Below are positions 1-9,422 of a stretch of 51,026 nucleotides of DNA, one piece after another. Origin of the DNA: Aeromonas allosaccharophila (GTDB taxonomy: Bacteria; Pseudomonadota; Gammaproteobacteria; Enterobacterales; Aeromonadaceae); assembly GCF_000819685.1 (NCBI RefSeq), contig NZ_CDBR01000011.1:1-51026 (forward strand), written 5' to 3'. A program made the position numbers and the translations under genes. Each line of letters begins with the position of its first letter. The first letter of the stretch is position 1. The notes under the pieces are model-generated. The model had not been told where the DNA came from. It saw nothing but the letters and a program-made list of their open reading frames with translations, and did no database searches.

Positions 1-34
1 CTACACACCGACGGAGTCAGCTCGGCTGACGGGG
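1..34. repeat. Left copy of an inverted repeat shared by both window ends
   Basis: Positions 1-34 match the reverse complement of 50992-51026 base for base, apart from one extra A in the right copy after base 20. The copy contains its own small hairpin, GTCAGC (16-21) and GCTGAC (25-30) around TCG. The similarity stops after the GGGG at 31-34. It could be the end of an insertion sequence or other dispersed repeat at which the assembly stopped, or an adapter or assembly artefact. I do not recognise the sequence. Confidence 0.7.
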
Positions 35-101
35 GCAGAGTTTATGGAGATGACCCCGCCCTGTCAACAGGGAAACACTGCCAATTCCCCGACCACGGTG
101 C

Positions 102-120
102 GTTCGCCTGCTTTGCGAAC
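102..120 (-). other. Small hairpin just after the dihydroorotase stop codon
   Basis: GTTCGC (102-107) and GCGAAC (115-120) form a six-base-pair stem with a seven-base loop, three bases past the dihydroorotase stop. No T-run follows on the minus strand, so it is at best a weak terminator or an mRNA 3' end stabiliser. Confidence 0.3.
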
Positions 121-122
121 AA

Positions 123-1466
123 TCAGCGGTTAAAGGTCAGCCGCTTGCCCAAAATACCGTCGCTAACCTGACCGTTTTGCCAGGCAATCTGGCCGTTCAC
201 CAGGGTCATCTCCACCGTGCTGTGGAAGCGGTAGCCATTGAAGGGCGACCAGCCGCAGTGGTAGAGAAGGTTGTCATCGTTGACCACATAGGGCTTGCCC
301 AGATCCAGCAGCACCAGATCGGCGAAGTAACCCTCGCGGATGTAACCGCGATCCTCCACCTGAAAACGCTCGGCCACCGCGTGGGAGGTCTTCTTGACGA
401 TGGTCTCCAGGGTGAACACGCCGTTGTGGTAGAGCTCCAGCAGCGCCTGCAGGGAGTGTTGTACCAGCGGCACGCCGGACGGCGCCTTGAAGTAGCTGTT
501 CTGCTTCTCTTCCCAGGTGTGGGGGGCGTGGTCGGTGGCGATGATATCGAGCACATCGTTGCGCACCGCATCGAGCAGGGCGTGCTGATCGGCCGCGCTC
601 TTCACCGCCGGGTTGCACTTGATCTGGCTGCCCAGGGTGTCGTAATCGGCCTCGTTGAAGAACAAATGATGCACACACACCTCGGCGGTGATGTTCTTGT
701 CCTTCAGCTCACGCAGATCCGGGGTGGCGGTAAAGAGCGACAGCTCCTTGGCCGAGGTCAGGTGCAGCACGTGCAGCTTGGCGCCGTACTGTTTGGCCAG
801 CGCCACCGCCATGCTGGAGGATTTGTAGCACGCCTCGTCACTGCGAATGCGGCCGTGCTCGCTCATCGGCACATTCTCGCCCCACTTGGCCCGCGCCGCC
901 TCTTCCGCCTTGGCGATGGTCGGGGTGTCTTCGCAGTGGGTGACGATCATCACCGGACTCTCGCGGAAGATGGCCGCCAGGGTCTCCTGATTGTCCACCA
1001 GCATGTTGCCGGTCGAGGAGCCCATGAACACCTTGACCCCGCAGGACTGCTTGGGATCGAGTCGCTTGATCTCTTCCAGGTTGTCGTTGGTGGCGCCGAG
1101 ATAGAAGCTGTAGTTGGCAACGGAGGAGTTGGCGGCGATCTGGTATTTGGCTTCGAGGGCTTCGAGGGTGGTGGTCTGGGGATTGACGTTGGGCATTTCC
1201 ATGAAACTGGTGGTGCCACCGGCGACGGCGGCGCGGGATTCGCTGGCGATGGTCCCCTTGTGGGTCAATCCCGGCTCCCGGAAGTGGACCTGATCATCGA
1301 TCATTCCGGGGATCAGGTGACGACCTGCGGCATCGATGACCAGCGCATCGGGCGCCTCGATATCCGGGGCGATGCGGGCAATCCGTTCCCCCTCGATCAA
1401 CACGTCGGAGGCATAGATGCGGCCTTCGTTGACCAGGGTGGCATTTTTGATAAGCAGTTTGTTCAT
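123..1466 (-). CDS. Dihydroorotase, type I-like (amidohydrolase family)
   Basis: A 447-residue cytoplasmic metalloenzyme of the dihydroorotase class. It is expected to interconvert carbamoyl-aspartate and dihydroorotate in pyrimidine synthesis. The family signature GMIDDQVHFREPG lies near residues 54-66, followed by VTHCED, VLHLTSAKE and IIATDHAPH, which supply metal-binding His and Asp residues. In most dihydroorotases the first motif is HxH; here residue 59 is Gln and only His61 remains. I recall this variant in a Bacteroidetes-like and proteobacterial subgroup. The start at 1466 has an upstream GGAA and gives an N-terminus beginning MNKLLIKNATLV; a longer frame to 1535 has no such support. 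It is much longer than E. coli PyrC (about 348 residues) and not closely similar, so I give no symbol. A related cyclic amidohydrolase activity cannot be excluded. Confidence 0.85.
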   Translation of the reverse strand: MNKLLIKNATLVNEGRIYASDVLIEGERIARIAPDIEAPDALVIDAAGRHLIPGMIDDQVHFREPGLTHKGTIASESRAAVAGGTTSFMEMPNVNPQTTTLEALEAKYQIAANSSVANYSFYLGATNDNLEEIKRLDPKQSCGVKVFMGSSTGNMLVDNQETLAAIFRESPVMIVTHCEDTPTIAKAEEAARAKWGENVPMSEHGRIRSDEACYKSSSMAVALAKQYGAKLHVLHLTSAKELSLFTATPDLRELKDKNITAEVCVHHLFFNEADYDTLGSQIKCNPAVKSAADQHALLDAVRNDVLDIIATDHAPHTWEEKQNSYFKAPSGVPLVQHSLQALLELYHNGVFTLETIVKKTSHAVAERFQVEDRGYIREGYFADLVLLDLGKPYVVNDDNLLYHCGWSPFNGYRFHSTVEMTLVNGQIAWQNGQVSDGILGKRLTFNR

Positions 1467-1545
1467 GGGGGGTTCCAGTTCCTTTGCCGATAATCGCGGG
1501 TCATAATATCGCAAACTGCCCTTTCTCTGTAGCAAGGCCTGACTG

Positions 1546-2421
1546 ATGAAGTTATTTGTAAGAGATTTGACCGTGATCGACTCCAGCTACCTGTGCGAAC
1601 GCCGCGGCATGGTCGGCGAGAGCTGGCTGGTAGATATCGAGATGAGCGGTGAGCTCAACGAAATGAGCATGCTGCTGGACTTTGGCCGGGTAAAGAAGCT
1701 GATCAAATCGATCATCGATGAAGAGGTGGACCACAAGCTGCTGGTGCCGACCGAGTGCCCGCTGATCCACATCGAAACCCTGGACGGCGACGAGAGCACG
1801 GTGGATCTGCTGCGCCCGGGGCGCTCCATCCATCTGCGCTGCCCGACCCAGGGCTTCGCCTTTATCCCCGCACCTCTGGTCGATAAAGAGTCGGTGACTC
1901 GCTACCTGCTGGCGGTACTGGCCAAACGGCTGCCGGGCAATATCAAGGATCTCTCCATGACCCTGCGCCACGAAGCCATCGACGGTGCCTTCTACCACTA
2001 CAGCCACGGCCTGAAAAAGCACGATGGCAACTGCCAGCGCATCGCCCACGGCCACCGCTCCCCCATCGAGATCCACGTCGATGGTGAGCGCGATGGTGAG
2101 CTAGAGCTCAACTGGGCCGAACGCTGGGGCGATATCTACCTCGGCACCGAGGAAGACAAGGTGGCGTTGACCGAGCTCGCCTTGAGCCCCCGCGCCAATG
2201 CCCAGCTTGGCGAGCATCACTGCGGCTTCAAATATGTGGCGCCGCAGGGGCTGTTCCAGCTGGCCATCCCCAGAGCCGAGGTGGAGATGATCGACACCGA
2301 CACCACGGTCGAGCTGCTGGCCTGCTACATCGCCCGCGAAGTGAAGAAGATGGTGGGCGACAAGTTCGTCAAGATTGTCGCCTATGAAGGGGTCGGCAAG
2401 GGCGCGATTGCCTACGCATAA
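1546..2421 (+). CDS. QueD/PTPS-family protein with two T-fold units
   Basis: A 291-residue member of the 6-pyruvoyl-tetrahydropterin synthase / 6-carboxytetrahydropterin synthase family, about twice the length of E. coli QueD. The C-terminal half has the zinc and catalytic residues: His154 in HYSHG, then Cys163, His168 and His170 in NCQRIAHGH. The N-terminal half holds a DFGRVKK stretch and VDHKLL (about 45-65), which resemble the later part of a normal QueD, but lacks its own Cys/His set. A pterin or queuosine-precursor role is inferred from family only. The gene is divergent from dihydroorotase across 79 bp and ends before a strong bidirectional hairpin. Confidence 0.75.
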   Translation: MKLFVRDLTVIDSSYLCERRGMVGESWLVDIEMSGELNEMSMLLDFGRVKKLIKSIIDEEVDHKLLVPTECPLIHIETLDGDESTVDLLRPGRSIHLRCPTQGFAFIPAPLVDKESVTRYLLAVLAKRLPGNIKDLSMTLRHEAIDGAFYHYSHGLKKHDGNCQRIAHGHRSPIEIHVDGERDGELELNWAERWGDIYLGTEEDKVALTELALSPRANAQLGEHHCGFKYVAPQGLFQLAIPRAEVEMIDTDTTVELLACYIAREVKKMVGDKFVKIVAYEGVGKGAIAYA

Positions 2422-2446
2422 GCGCTCAGCTAACCGCATTAACAAC

Positions 2447-2470
2447 AAGGCCCCGCATCTGCGGGGCCTT
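2447..2470. terminator. Bidirectional rho-independent terminator
   Basis: AAGGCCCCGC (2447-2456) and GCGGGGCCTT (2461-2470) form a ten-base-pair stem with an ATCT loop, followed by CTATTTTC. It lies between two convergent genes, the QueD-like gene and the chemotaxis receptor gene, and can serve both. Confidence 0.85.
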
Positions 2471-2499
2471 CTATTTTCAGCTCTTTCAGCTCGCAACCA

Positions 2500-4512
2500 T
2501 CAGGCGCTAAGACGGAAGCGCTTGACCAGACTCTCCTGCTGCTCGGCGAGGGAATCCAGCTGCTGGCTGGTCTCGGCCACCCGCTCAATCCCCTGATAGT
2601 TGAGATCCGAGATATCGGAGATGCGGTTGAGGTTGGTGGCGATATCGGCGCTGGTGGCCTGTTGCTGCTCGGCGGCAGAGGCGATCTGGCTCGACATGTC
2701 GCTGATCAGCACCACAATCCCCTGCACCTCCTCCATGGCGTTGTTGGCGTGAGAGCTCTGATCCACGCAACTGTCCATCTCGCGGGAGCACTCCTGCATC
2801 ACGGTCACCGCCTTGGCGACTCCCTGCTGCAGGTTTTCGATCATGGTCTGGATCTCGCTGGTGGATTGTGCGGTGCGGCCCGCCAGACTGCGTACCTCAT
2901 CCGCAACCACCGCAAATCCGCGCCCCTGCTCGCCGGCCCGCGCCGCTTCGATGGCGGCGTTGAGGGCCAGCAGGTTGGTCTGCTCGGCGATGCCTCGAAT
3001 GACATCGAGGATATTGCCGATCTGGCTGCTCATGGCGCTCACATCGCCAATCACCTTGCCGGTCTGTTGCAGTTTGCCCGCCAGTTGATGAGTGGTGGTG
3101 ATATTGCCTGCCATCACCTTGCGCCCCATCTCGGAGGCCTTCTCCACATCCTGCACCCGCTCCAGGGTCTGGTTGGCAGCCTGCGCCACCTCCCGCACCG
3201 AGGCCTCCATCTGGGTCATGGCGGCGGCGACCGAGGCGGTCTCCTGCCGCTGTTTTTCCAGATCCGCCCGCACCGATTCGGTTGTGTGGCGGTTGCCGTG
3301 GGCGGCATCGTTAAGCTGGGCAGAAGCTTGTGAAAGCTGTGCCAGCACCTCACCCATCTGGGCAATCAGCAGGTTGATCTGGCTGCCCAGCTGGCCGAAT
3401 TCGTTCTTGCTCTGAAAACCGATGCGCTGGGTCATGTCGCCCTGGGTCACTTCGGTCAGCACCCGCAGCAACTCCCTGAGCGGACGGCGAATGGCCTTGC
3501 CCAGGGTATAAGCCACCAGCATGGCGATCAGGATGGCGACTACGATGCTGGTTCCCTGTGTCAGGGTGCTCTGGCTCTGTGTGGCTTTGGCGTGCTGAAT
3601 GCTCTGACTCATCAGCTGCTGACTCTGGCCGGTGATCCGCTCAAGCCGGTTCTGGATCTCGACGATGAGCGCGCTGGCCTGCTTGCTCTTCTCTCGCATC
3701 TGCTCCTGCTGCTTCATCAGCGCCAGATACTGGGAGAGCACGCCTTCGCTCGCGGTAGTGTCACGTACGAAGCCGTGAACATAGTGGCCCATGTCGTTCT
3801 CGAAGTTCTTCAGCTCACTCTGCAGATCCTTGATGGTGCTGTTGAACCCTTCAATCTGCATCTTGTTGCGCTTGAGCGCCCCTTCGATTGGAGCCGGAAT
3901 GGTCTGGTTGAGGGCGTCCATGGTGGAGAGTTCGATGGCGGAGAGCTTGGTGGTCAGGGTCTCGGAGAGCATCTTGATAAAGCTGTCGTCGATGGTGACC
4001 ATCATGTCACCCAGACTCTTCTTGAACTGGGGCAGACTGACCTGAAACTGCCCCTTGGCCAGATTGACCTTGTGCAGCCGGGTGAGCAGCGCCTCGTGTT
4101 CGCCGGGCAGGGTATCGGTCAGTTGCAGGTAGCTGTCGACCTGCTGGCTGAGGCTGCTCATATCCCCTTGCAGTTCGGGGTGGTGGGCCACCTGCTGGCG
4201 CAAGACGTCGAGGCTCTTGCCCACCGCAGCCTTGGCCTGTTTCAGTTCGGCCACTTCGGCCGGCAGCTGTTTGGGATCCTGCTCGGTGAGCACATCCCCC
4301 AGCCACTTGTTGGCGCTGAGCAGGGTGATCTGGGTCTGACTGCTGGCAATCACCAGCGGCATAGACTGCTGGGTAACCTGCTCCAGTGCGTTCCCCAGGG
4401 TCTCCTGACTACGAAATGTGAGCAGTGAACTGGCCACCATCACGGCCACCAGGATCGCGAAGCCAAGGTAGACTCGCTGCAAGATGGAGAGATCCGACAT
4501 TGTTTGTTTCAT
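2500..4512 (-). CDS. Methyl-accepting chemotaxis protein
   Basis: A 670-residue inner-membrane chemoreceptor. TM1 is at about residues 14-33. A long helical periplasmic sensor domain follows (about 35-320), then TM2 (about 321-340), a HAMP domain (IRRPLRELL through EFGQLGSQ) and a cytoplasmic signalling domain. The hairpin tip matches the strongly conserved receptor motif ([20 protein letters not shown], then [12 protein letters not shown]). The C-terminus ends RFRLSA, without the NWETF-type pentapeptide that recruits CheR. The start at 4512 is preceded by a GGGA at good spacing; a second in-frame ATG is at 4500. The ligand is unknown. It is monocistronic. Confidence 0.92.
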   Translation of the reverse strand: MKQTMSDLSILQRVYLGFAILVAVMVASSLLTFRSQETLGNALEQVTQQSMPLVIASSQTQITLLSANKWLGDVLTEQDPKQLPAEVAELKQAKAAVGKSLDVLRQQVAHHPELQGDMSSLSQQVDSYLQLTDTLPGEHEALLTRLHKVNLAKGQFQVSLPQFKKSLGDMMVTIDDSFIKMLSETLTTKLSAIELSTMDALNQTIPAPIEGALKRNKMQIEGFNSTIKDLQSELKNFENDMGHYVHGFVRDTTASEGVLSQYLALMKQQEQMREKSKQASALIVEIQNRLERITGQSQQLMSQSIQHAKATQSQSTLTQGTSIVVAILIAMLVAYTLGKAIRRPLRELLRVLTEVTQGDMTQRIGFQSKNEFGQLGSQINLLIAQMGEVLAQLSQASAQLNDAAHGNRHTTESVRADLEKQRQETASVAAAMTQMEASVREVAQAANQTLERVQDVEKASEMGRKVMAGNITTTHQLAGKLQQTGKVIGDVSAMSSQIGNILDVIRGIAEQTNLLALNAAIEAARAGEQGRGFAVVADEVRSLAGRTAQSTSEIQTMIENLQQGVAKAVTVMQECSREMDSCVDQSSHANNAMEEVQGIVVLISDMSSQIASAAEQQQATSADIATNLNRISDISDLNYQGIERVAETSQQLDSLAEQQESLVKRFRLSA

Positions 4513-4764
4513 TATTGTCCCGCTGTATATGCAAAAGTCCCTTGCCTGAGTACCCCGTCCTTTTGATACCCTGCAGACCCCCCTGAACAGGCGGTGCAGA
4601 TGACGTCCCTCTGGCTATCGGTATTTTTAACAATAACTGAAGGGAATGGGACATCAGCTGTGTCAAATGTCGGCTTGTGTCACACTTGGCGTGCTGCTCG
4701 CCCCCCTTTCGGGAGCCGCTTGGGGTTCTAGTTCAATTTTCTGTTTCATATAAGGGAGTTAGCC

Positions 4765-5115
4765 ATGGCGCAAGAAACCATTTTCAGCAAAATCATCCGT
4801 AAAGAGATCCCCGCCGACATCCTTTATCAAGACGATCTGGTCACCGCATTCCGGGATATCCAGCCCAAGGCCAAAACCCATATTCTGATCATCCCCAATG
4901 TGCTGATCCCCACCGTCAATGACGTGGAAGCCGAACATGAACTGGCCCTTGGCCGGATGTTCACCGTGGCCCGCAAGCTGGCAAGCGAGGCGGGCATCGC
5001 CGAAGATGGCTACCGCCTCATCATGAACTGCAACCGCCACGGCGGGCAGGAGGTCTACCACATCCACATGCATCTGGTCGGTGGCCAGCCGCTGGGGCCG
5101 CTGCTCAGCCTGTAA
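4765..5115 (+). CDS. hinT: HIT family purine nucleoside phosphoramidase HinT
   Basis: A 116-residue cytoplasmic histidine-triad protein. The active-site motif HIHMH is at residues 99-103, followed by LVGG. The N-terminus ([18 protein letters not shown]) is typical of the bacterial HinT branch, which hydrolyses AMP-lysine and other phosphoramidates. A good ribosome binding site (AAGGGAG) precedes the ATG. It is the first gene of the envelope operon; in E. coli hinT is also followed by ycfL, lpoB and thiK. The following lipoprotein gene overlaps its stop codon by one base, which suggests translational coupling. Confidence 0.95.
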   Translation: MAQETIFSKIIRKEIPADILYQDDLVTAFRDIQPKAKTHILIIPNVLIPTVNDVEAEHELALGRMFTVARKLASEAGIAEDGYRLIMNCNRHGGQEVYHIHMHLVGGQPLGPLLSL

Positions 5116-6551
5116 TGAATCGCCACGCCTCAACCTGCCGCAGCGCCCTGTTGCTCTGCGGCGCTCTGCTGTTGCTGGGAGGCTGCGCCTCCCGCTGGCA
5201 GGATATGTTCGTCTCCTACTCCGATCAGATGGTGCCCCTGCGCAACCAGCTGCTGCTGGGCCATGCCGCCGAGGCGCTGCCCGAGGTGCGTGACTCCACC
5301 CTTGGGGATGACACCTTTGTCCTCGATCGCCTCGAAGAGGGGCGCATCGCCTGGCTGGCGGGTCAGGATGCCGGCAGCAAGCAGGCGTTCACCGCCGCCG
5401 ACAGCCGCCTTCAGTGGGAAGACAATCAGGCCGAATACCGGCTGAGCCACGGGCTCGATCAGGTGCGCAGTCTGCTCACCAACGATCAGTCGATGGCCTA
5501 TCTCACCCCCGATTACGAACGCACCATGCTGCACCACTATCTGGCCCTCAACTACCTGCAACGGGGTGATGCCGATGGTGCCCTGGTGGAGGTTCGCCGC
5601 GCCAATCAGGTGCAGGAGCAGGCCCTGAAACGGCGAGCCGACGAGGTGCGCAAGGCAAAGGACGAGAGCGAAGAGGCCGAGGCAGAAGGCGAGATGCGCC
5701 AGCTGATGTCGCGCGGCGCACCGGATCTCGACCGGTTGATCGGCAAGGTCAAAAACGGTTTTCAGAACGCCTACACCTTCTATTTTTCCGCCGTGCTCTA
5801 TGAAGCGGCCGGGGATCTCAACGATGCCTGGGTCGACTATCAGCGCGGCTACCAGATAGCACCGGACAACCGCAGCCTGCAAGATGCCTTGCTGCGACTG
5901 GCGCGGCTGCGTGGTTCGCCGGACGAGATCCGCGAGACCGAAAAAAAGGTGGGCCGCAAAGCGCCGCCGCTTGCCAAGGATCAAGGCCAACTGGTGGTGC
6001 TGTTTGAAGATGGCTTGATCCCGGCGCGGCGCGAGCTGTTCCTGCCACTGCCCATCTCCACTTCCAGCGGCGATTTTCGTACCTTTACCGTCGCCATCCC
6101 CTATTACGATAATCGGGCCAGCGACACCGGCCCGCTGACGGTGGCAGTCGGCAAACGGGTCGAGCAGACCAGCGAGCTGGTGCGACTGGAAGCGCTGGCC
6201 GCCAAAGATCTGCAAGAGCGGCTGCCCGGCATGCTGACCCGTCAGGCGCTGCGACTGGTGGCCAAGGAGCAGATGCGCCACACCGCCGCCAAAGAGGGGG
6301 GCGATGTGGGCAATATTCTGGTGGGGATCTTCAATACCCTCTCCGAGCGGGCCGATACCCGCAGCTGGCTGACGCTGCCAGCGCAGGCATCGAGCTGGCA
6401 GGGGATGGTGCCGGCAGGTGACATCAATCTCACCTTGGGCGCGGGGGCGGCGCAGCGGCAATTGCCGCTCACCATCCACAAGGGACGCACCACCCTGGTC
6501 TGGGTACAGCGCCTCGGCGCCGGTCTGACCACTCGGGTGATGCCACTGTGA
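5115..6551 (+). CDS. TPR-like lipoprotein (COG3014-type)
   Basis: A 478-residue predicted lipoprotein with a lipobox ending LLGGC (lipidated Cys24). The middle part (about residues 45-290) is alpha-helical with TPR-like stretches such as ALNYLQRGDADGALVEVRRA and YEAAGDLNDAWVDYQRG. A charged helical segment rich in Glu and Lys lies near residues 172-195. The C-terminal part looks beta-rich. The ATG (5115-5117) overlaps the hinT stop by one base. E. coli lacks it at this position, so it is an insertion into the hinT-ycfL-lpoB-thiK order. Its place beside lpoB suggests an envelope role. The COG assignment is from memory of the family; its function is not known to me. Confidence 0.8.
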   Translation: MNRHASTCRSALLLCGALLLLGGCASRWQDMFVSYSDQMVPLRNQLLLGHAAEALPEVRDSTLGDDTFVLDRLEEGRIAWLAGQDAGSKQAFTAADSRLQWEDNQAEYRLSHGLDQVRSLLTNDQSMAYLTPDYERTMLHHYLALNYLQRGDADGALVEVRRANQVQEQALKRRADEVRKAKDESEEAEAEGEMRQLMSRGAPDLDRLIGKVKNGFQNAYTFYFSAVLYEAAGDLNDAWVDYQRGYQIAPDNRSLQDALLRLARLRGSPDEIRETEKKVGRKAPPLAKDQGQLVVLFEDGLIPARRELFLPLPISTSSGDFRTFTVAIPYYDNRASDTGPLTVAVGKRVEQTSELVRLEALAAKDLQERLPGMLTRQALRLVAKEQMRHTAAKEGGDVGNILVGIFNTLSERADTRSWLTLPAQASSWQGMVPAGDINLTLGAGAAQRQLPLTIHKGRTTLVWVQRLGAGLTTRVMPL

Positions 6552-6633
6552 ACACACGGCCAATGCAGATGAATGAGACGATTAACGGGCAGGCTCACGC
6601 GCAGCCCCACTCACCCCGATTAAGGAGAGCAAG

Positions 6634-7032
6634 ATGAAAGTATACGGGTTGGCCCTCGGGCTCGCGCTACTGCTCAGCGGCTGCGCCACCAATACCTCCG
6701 GCATTGCGCTCTATGGCCCGGCGGGCGGCGCTCCCACGCTGGAGCAGCATCAAAACGTCAATGTCACCCTGACCGAGTTGAGCCGCCGCCAGCAAAATGG
6801 CCTGCTGCAGGTCAATGTGGCCGCCGCCAGCACCCAGCGCGGCGATAACAAGCTGCAATACATGTTCTATTGGTATGATGAGGCCGGTCAGGAGGTCGCC
6901 AGCGATGGCCGTGGCTGGACCCCCATCAAGCTGCATGGCTATCAGACCCGCACCCTCTCGGCCCTGGCGCCCAGCCCGGCGGCGCAGGGTTACCGGATTT
7001 ACGTACGCGAAGTGATTGAGGAATCCAACTGA
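6634..7032 (+). CDS. ycfL: YcfL family lipoprotein
   Basis: A 132-residue lipoprotein with lipobox LLSGC (Cys17). The body (YMFYWYDEAGQEV, WTPIKLHGYQTRTLSALAP) matches the YcfL type of small periplasmic beta-sandwich protein. It sits between the TPR-like lipoprotein and lpoB, as ycfL precedes lpoB in E. coli. The start has a GGAGAG ribosome binding site and follows an 82-bp gap. Its stop overlaps the lpoB start by one base. Function is unknown; it may assist LpoB. Confidence 0.8.
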   Translation: MKVYGLALGLALLLSGCATNTSGIALYGPAGGAPTLEQHQNVNVTLTELSRRQQNGLLQVNVAAASTQRGDNKLQYMFYWYDEAGQEVASDGRGWTPIKLHGYQTRTLSALAPSPAAQGYRIYVREVIEESN

Positions 7033-7628
7033 TGAAAATGAATCATGCCCTGCTGATCCTGACCGGCGCGTTGCTCTTGGGCGGCTGCTCCAGCACCACC
7101 GTCAGCTATGGCGATCCCACTGAAACCGAAACCGTCACCGTCGATTACGGCTCAAGCGATCTACAGGCCATCGCCGACAAGATGGCGGACTCCATGCTCG
7201 CCTCCCCCGCCACCAGCGAGATCACCGCTGGCGGTCGTCCGGTGATGTTTATGGACTCCATCCGCAACAAGACCTCCGAGCACATCGATACCGAAGCCAT
7301 CACCGATACCATCCGCACCAAGCTGCTGCGGGCCGGCAAGTTCCGCTTCGTTGACATGAGCAAGGTGGCCGCCGTCAAGCAGCAGCTCGAATACCAGCAG
7401 AGCAGCGGCATGGTGGATCCGGCCTCCATGGTGCGTCTGGGCAAACAGACCGGTGCCCGCTACATGGTCTATGGCAACCTCAGCAGCATCGTCAAGGACA
7501 ATGGCAAGGTGAAGGATGTCTATTACCAGATGACCATGAACCTGATGGATCTGCAAAACGGCGAACTGCTGTGGGCCGATCAGAAAGAGATCCGCAAACA
7601 GGCGAAGAAATCCACCTTTGGCTGGTAA
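7032..7628 (+). CDS. lpoB: Penicillin-binding protein activator LpoB
   Basis: A 198-residue outer-membrane lipoprotein with lipobox LLGGC (Cys19). In E. coli, LpoB reaches through the peptidoglycan to stimulate the synthase PBP1b. The folded domain shows the family pattern: DLQAIADKMADSML, then PVMFMDSIRNKTSEHIDT, FVDMSKV, ARYMVYGNLSSIV and LLWADQKEIRKQ. The linker between the lipobox and the domain is short (about 20 residues), so the reach is less than in E. coli. The gene is start-stop coupled to ycfL and overlaps thiK by 11 bases. Confidence 0.92.
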   Translation: MKMNHALLILTGALLLGGCSSTTVSYGDPTETETVTVDYGSSDLQAIADKMADSMLASPATSEITAGGRPVMFMDSIRNKTSEHIDTEAITDTIRTKLLRAGKFRFVDMSKVAAVKQQLEYQQSSGMVDPASMVRLGKQTGARYMVYGNLSSIVKDNGKVKDVYYQMTMNLMDLQNGELLWADQKEIRKQAKKSTFGW

Positions 7629-8463
7629 CCGGCTCCCGCTGACGGGCAACTGTGATCCGCTGCTGGCCAACCTGCCCGCCCCCTGGCGGGAGGGGCAGCT
7701 GGAACCACTCGGGTTAGGTCTGACCAACTGCAACTATCGACTGCGCCTCCCCTCGGGGCGCAGTTACTTTTTGCGTCAGGGTCATCCCGATCCGCTGCGC
7801 CTTGGCATCGACCGTTCCACCGAGTGGCAGCTTTATCAGGGGGCGATGGCCGAAGGGCTGGCGCTGCCTTGCCACTATGGTGATCCCGCAAGCGGTCTGA
7901 TGCTGCTCGAATGGTGTGATGAGCCCAACTGGGTGGTCGCGGCGCCACCGGCAGCTGATCAGCCCCGTCTGCTGGCTGAGGTGCTGCGCAAGCTCCATCG
8001 CCTGCCGCTGCCTGCGGTGGTGATGGCGGTGCGAGCCCACGCGGCTGGCTATCGCGCCCGCCTGGCCCACATACCCTCCTGGCTGCCTGCACTGGAGCGG
8101 GGCTTGCTCGCCAGCAGTGAACCAAATGATTGCTGGCGCCCTTGCCACCATGATCTCAATCCGGCTAACTTGTTGGGAAGCAACCCCTGGGTCATCGACT
8201 GGGAGTATGGCGCAGCAGGTCACCCCGGCTTTGAGCTCGCCAGCATCCAGCGCACCCACGAGTGGCCCGCCGAGCGTCGCGACGCGCTGGAAGCGCACTA
8301 TCTGCAGGCCCTGCCGCGCCACCAGTGGCCCGATTTTCAGAGCGAGGCGTTTTTACCCTGGGTCGACTATATCGGCCTGCTCTGGGCCCTGCTGATGGCA
8401 GAGCAACAGCCCTCACACGACTATGACACCCTGATCGCCATCAACCGGCAACGACTGGAGTAA
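7618..8463 (+). CDS. thiK: Thiamine kinase-like phosphotransferase
   Basis: A 281-residue protein of the APH/choline kinase fold. The N-lobe has GLGLTNCNYRL and the C-lobe has the catalytic loop CHHDLNPANLL, with the metal-binding motif VIDWEYGA. By position after lpoB and by family it matches ThiK (YcfN), which phosphorylates thiamine during salvage. The best start is TTG at 7618, which overlaps the end of lpoB by 11 bases; no nearby in-frame ATG or GTG offers a better choice. A low-efficiency start inside the upstream gene suggests coupled, low-level expression. Substrate is inferred; other small alcohols are possible. Confidence 0.8.
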   Translation: MAGNRLPLTGNCDPLLANLPAPWREGQLEPLGLGLTNCNYRLRLPSGRSYFLRQGHPDPLRLGIDRSTEWQLYQGAMAEGLALPCHYGDPASGLMLLEWCDEPNWVVAAPPAADQPRLLAEVLRKLHRLPLPAVVMAVRAHAAGYRARLAHIPSWLPALERGLLASSEPNDCWRPCHHDLNPANLLGSNPWVIDWEYGAAGHPGFELASIQRTHEWPAERRDALEAHYLQALPRHQWPDFQSEAFLPWVDYIGLLWALLMAEQQPSHDYDTLIAINRQRLE

Positions 8464-8466
8464 CAG

Positions 8467-9324
8467 ATGATAAACAAGGTGCGCTGGCACAAGCCGAAAA
8501 CCTGGGGTCTGCTGCTGATCGGCCTGCTGCTGACCGGTTGCTCCACCCGGGTGATCTACTACTGGCTCGATACCGCCATCATCTGGCAGCTGGATGACTA
8601 CTTCGCCCTCTCCTATTCGCAAAAGGATCTGCTCAGCCGCGAAGTGAAGGGGTTGATGGCCTGGCACCGCCAGCACGAGTTGCCCCGCTACGCCAAGGAT
8701 CTCGATGCGCTGGCCAAAGCCATTGCCAGTCCCATGACCCCGGCACAGATCTCGACCAACCTCGATGCGGTGCAGCAGAGCCTGACCCGCACCCTGGAAA
8801 ACACCATTCCTCGCGCCGTCAGACTGGCGCGCACCCTGACCGACGATCAGGTCGCCCGCTTCATGACCGATCGGGTCAAGCGGCAACAGGAGCGGCAGCA
8901 CGACTTCGCCACCGAGCCCAAAGAGCAGATGCTGGCGGAGTTTCGCGACAAGATGAACAAGCGGCTCGAGTTCTGGATTGGCGAGGTGAAACCGGCACAG
9001 GCGCCACTGGTGGCCCAGTGGGCCGAGTGGCAATACGAGCTGATGCCCCCCTGGCTGGAGTTTCAGGCGTCATGGACCCAGGAGCTGGACAGGCTGATGA
9101 AGCAGCGCCAGAGTCCCGACTTTACCCGCGAGCTGACTGACCTGCTGGCCGAAGGAGATGGCCTGATGGATGGCCGCTTTACCGGCTATACCGAACAGTC
9201 GCGCCAGCGCACGGTCAACTGGCTGAGCGCCATGAGCCAGTCGCTGGACATCTCCCAGCGGGCCCATCTCTACTCCCTGCTCAAGGGCTATGCCCGCGAC
9301 TTCGAGCAGATGACCGGAAGCTGA
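8467..9324 (+). CDS. DUF6279 family lipoprotein
   Basis: A 285-residue lipoprotein with lipobox LLTGC (Cys25). After the lipobox comes the family-like pattern YYWLDTAIIWQLDDYFALSYSQKDLL, then a wholly helical body. It starts three bases after the thiK stop, so it is the last gene of the envelope operon. In E. coli nagZ takes this place. Function unknown; the neighbourhood suggests an envelope role. The DUF number is from memory. Confidence 0.75.
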   Translation: MINKVRWHKPKTWGLLLIGLLLTGCSTRVIYYWLDTAIIWQLDDYFALSYSQKDLLSREVKGLMAWHRQHELPRYAKDLDALAKAIASPMTPAQISTNLDAVQQSLTRTLENTIPRAVRLARTLTDDQVARFMTDRVKRQQERQHDFATEPKEQMLAEFRDKMNKRLEFWIGEVKPAQAPLVAQWAEWQYELMPPWLEFQASWTQELDRLMKQRQSPDFTRELTDLLAEGDGLMDGRFTGYTEQSRQRTVNWLSAMSQSLDISQRAHLYSLLKGYARDFEQMTGS

Positions 9325-9422
9325 CAACGCGACCTCGGAATCATCCTAATTAGGCGGCAAGGGTTGTCCCTCCGCCGCCGCCTGTGGTAGTTTGCCCTTT
9401 CTATTTATCGGGAATTAACTTT

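Noticed and set aside
177..1493. 438-codon open frame opposite dihydroorotase
   Set aside because: Its His/Val/Leu-rich translation is the typical antisense shadow of a GC-rich gene; the minus-strand frame has conserved enzyme motifs.
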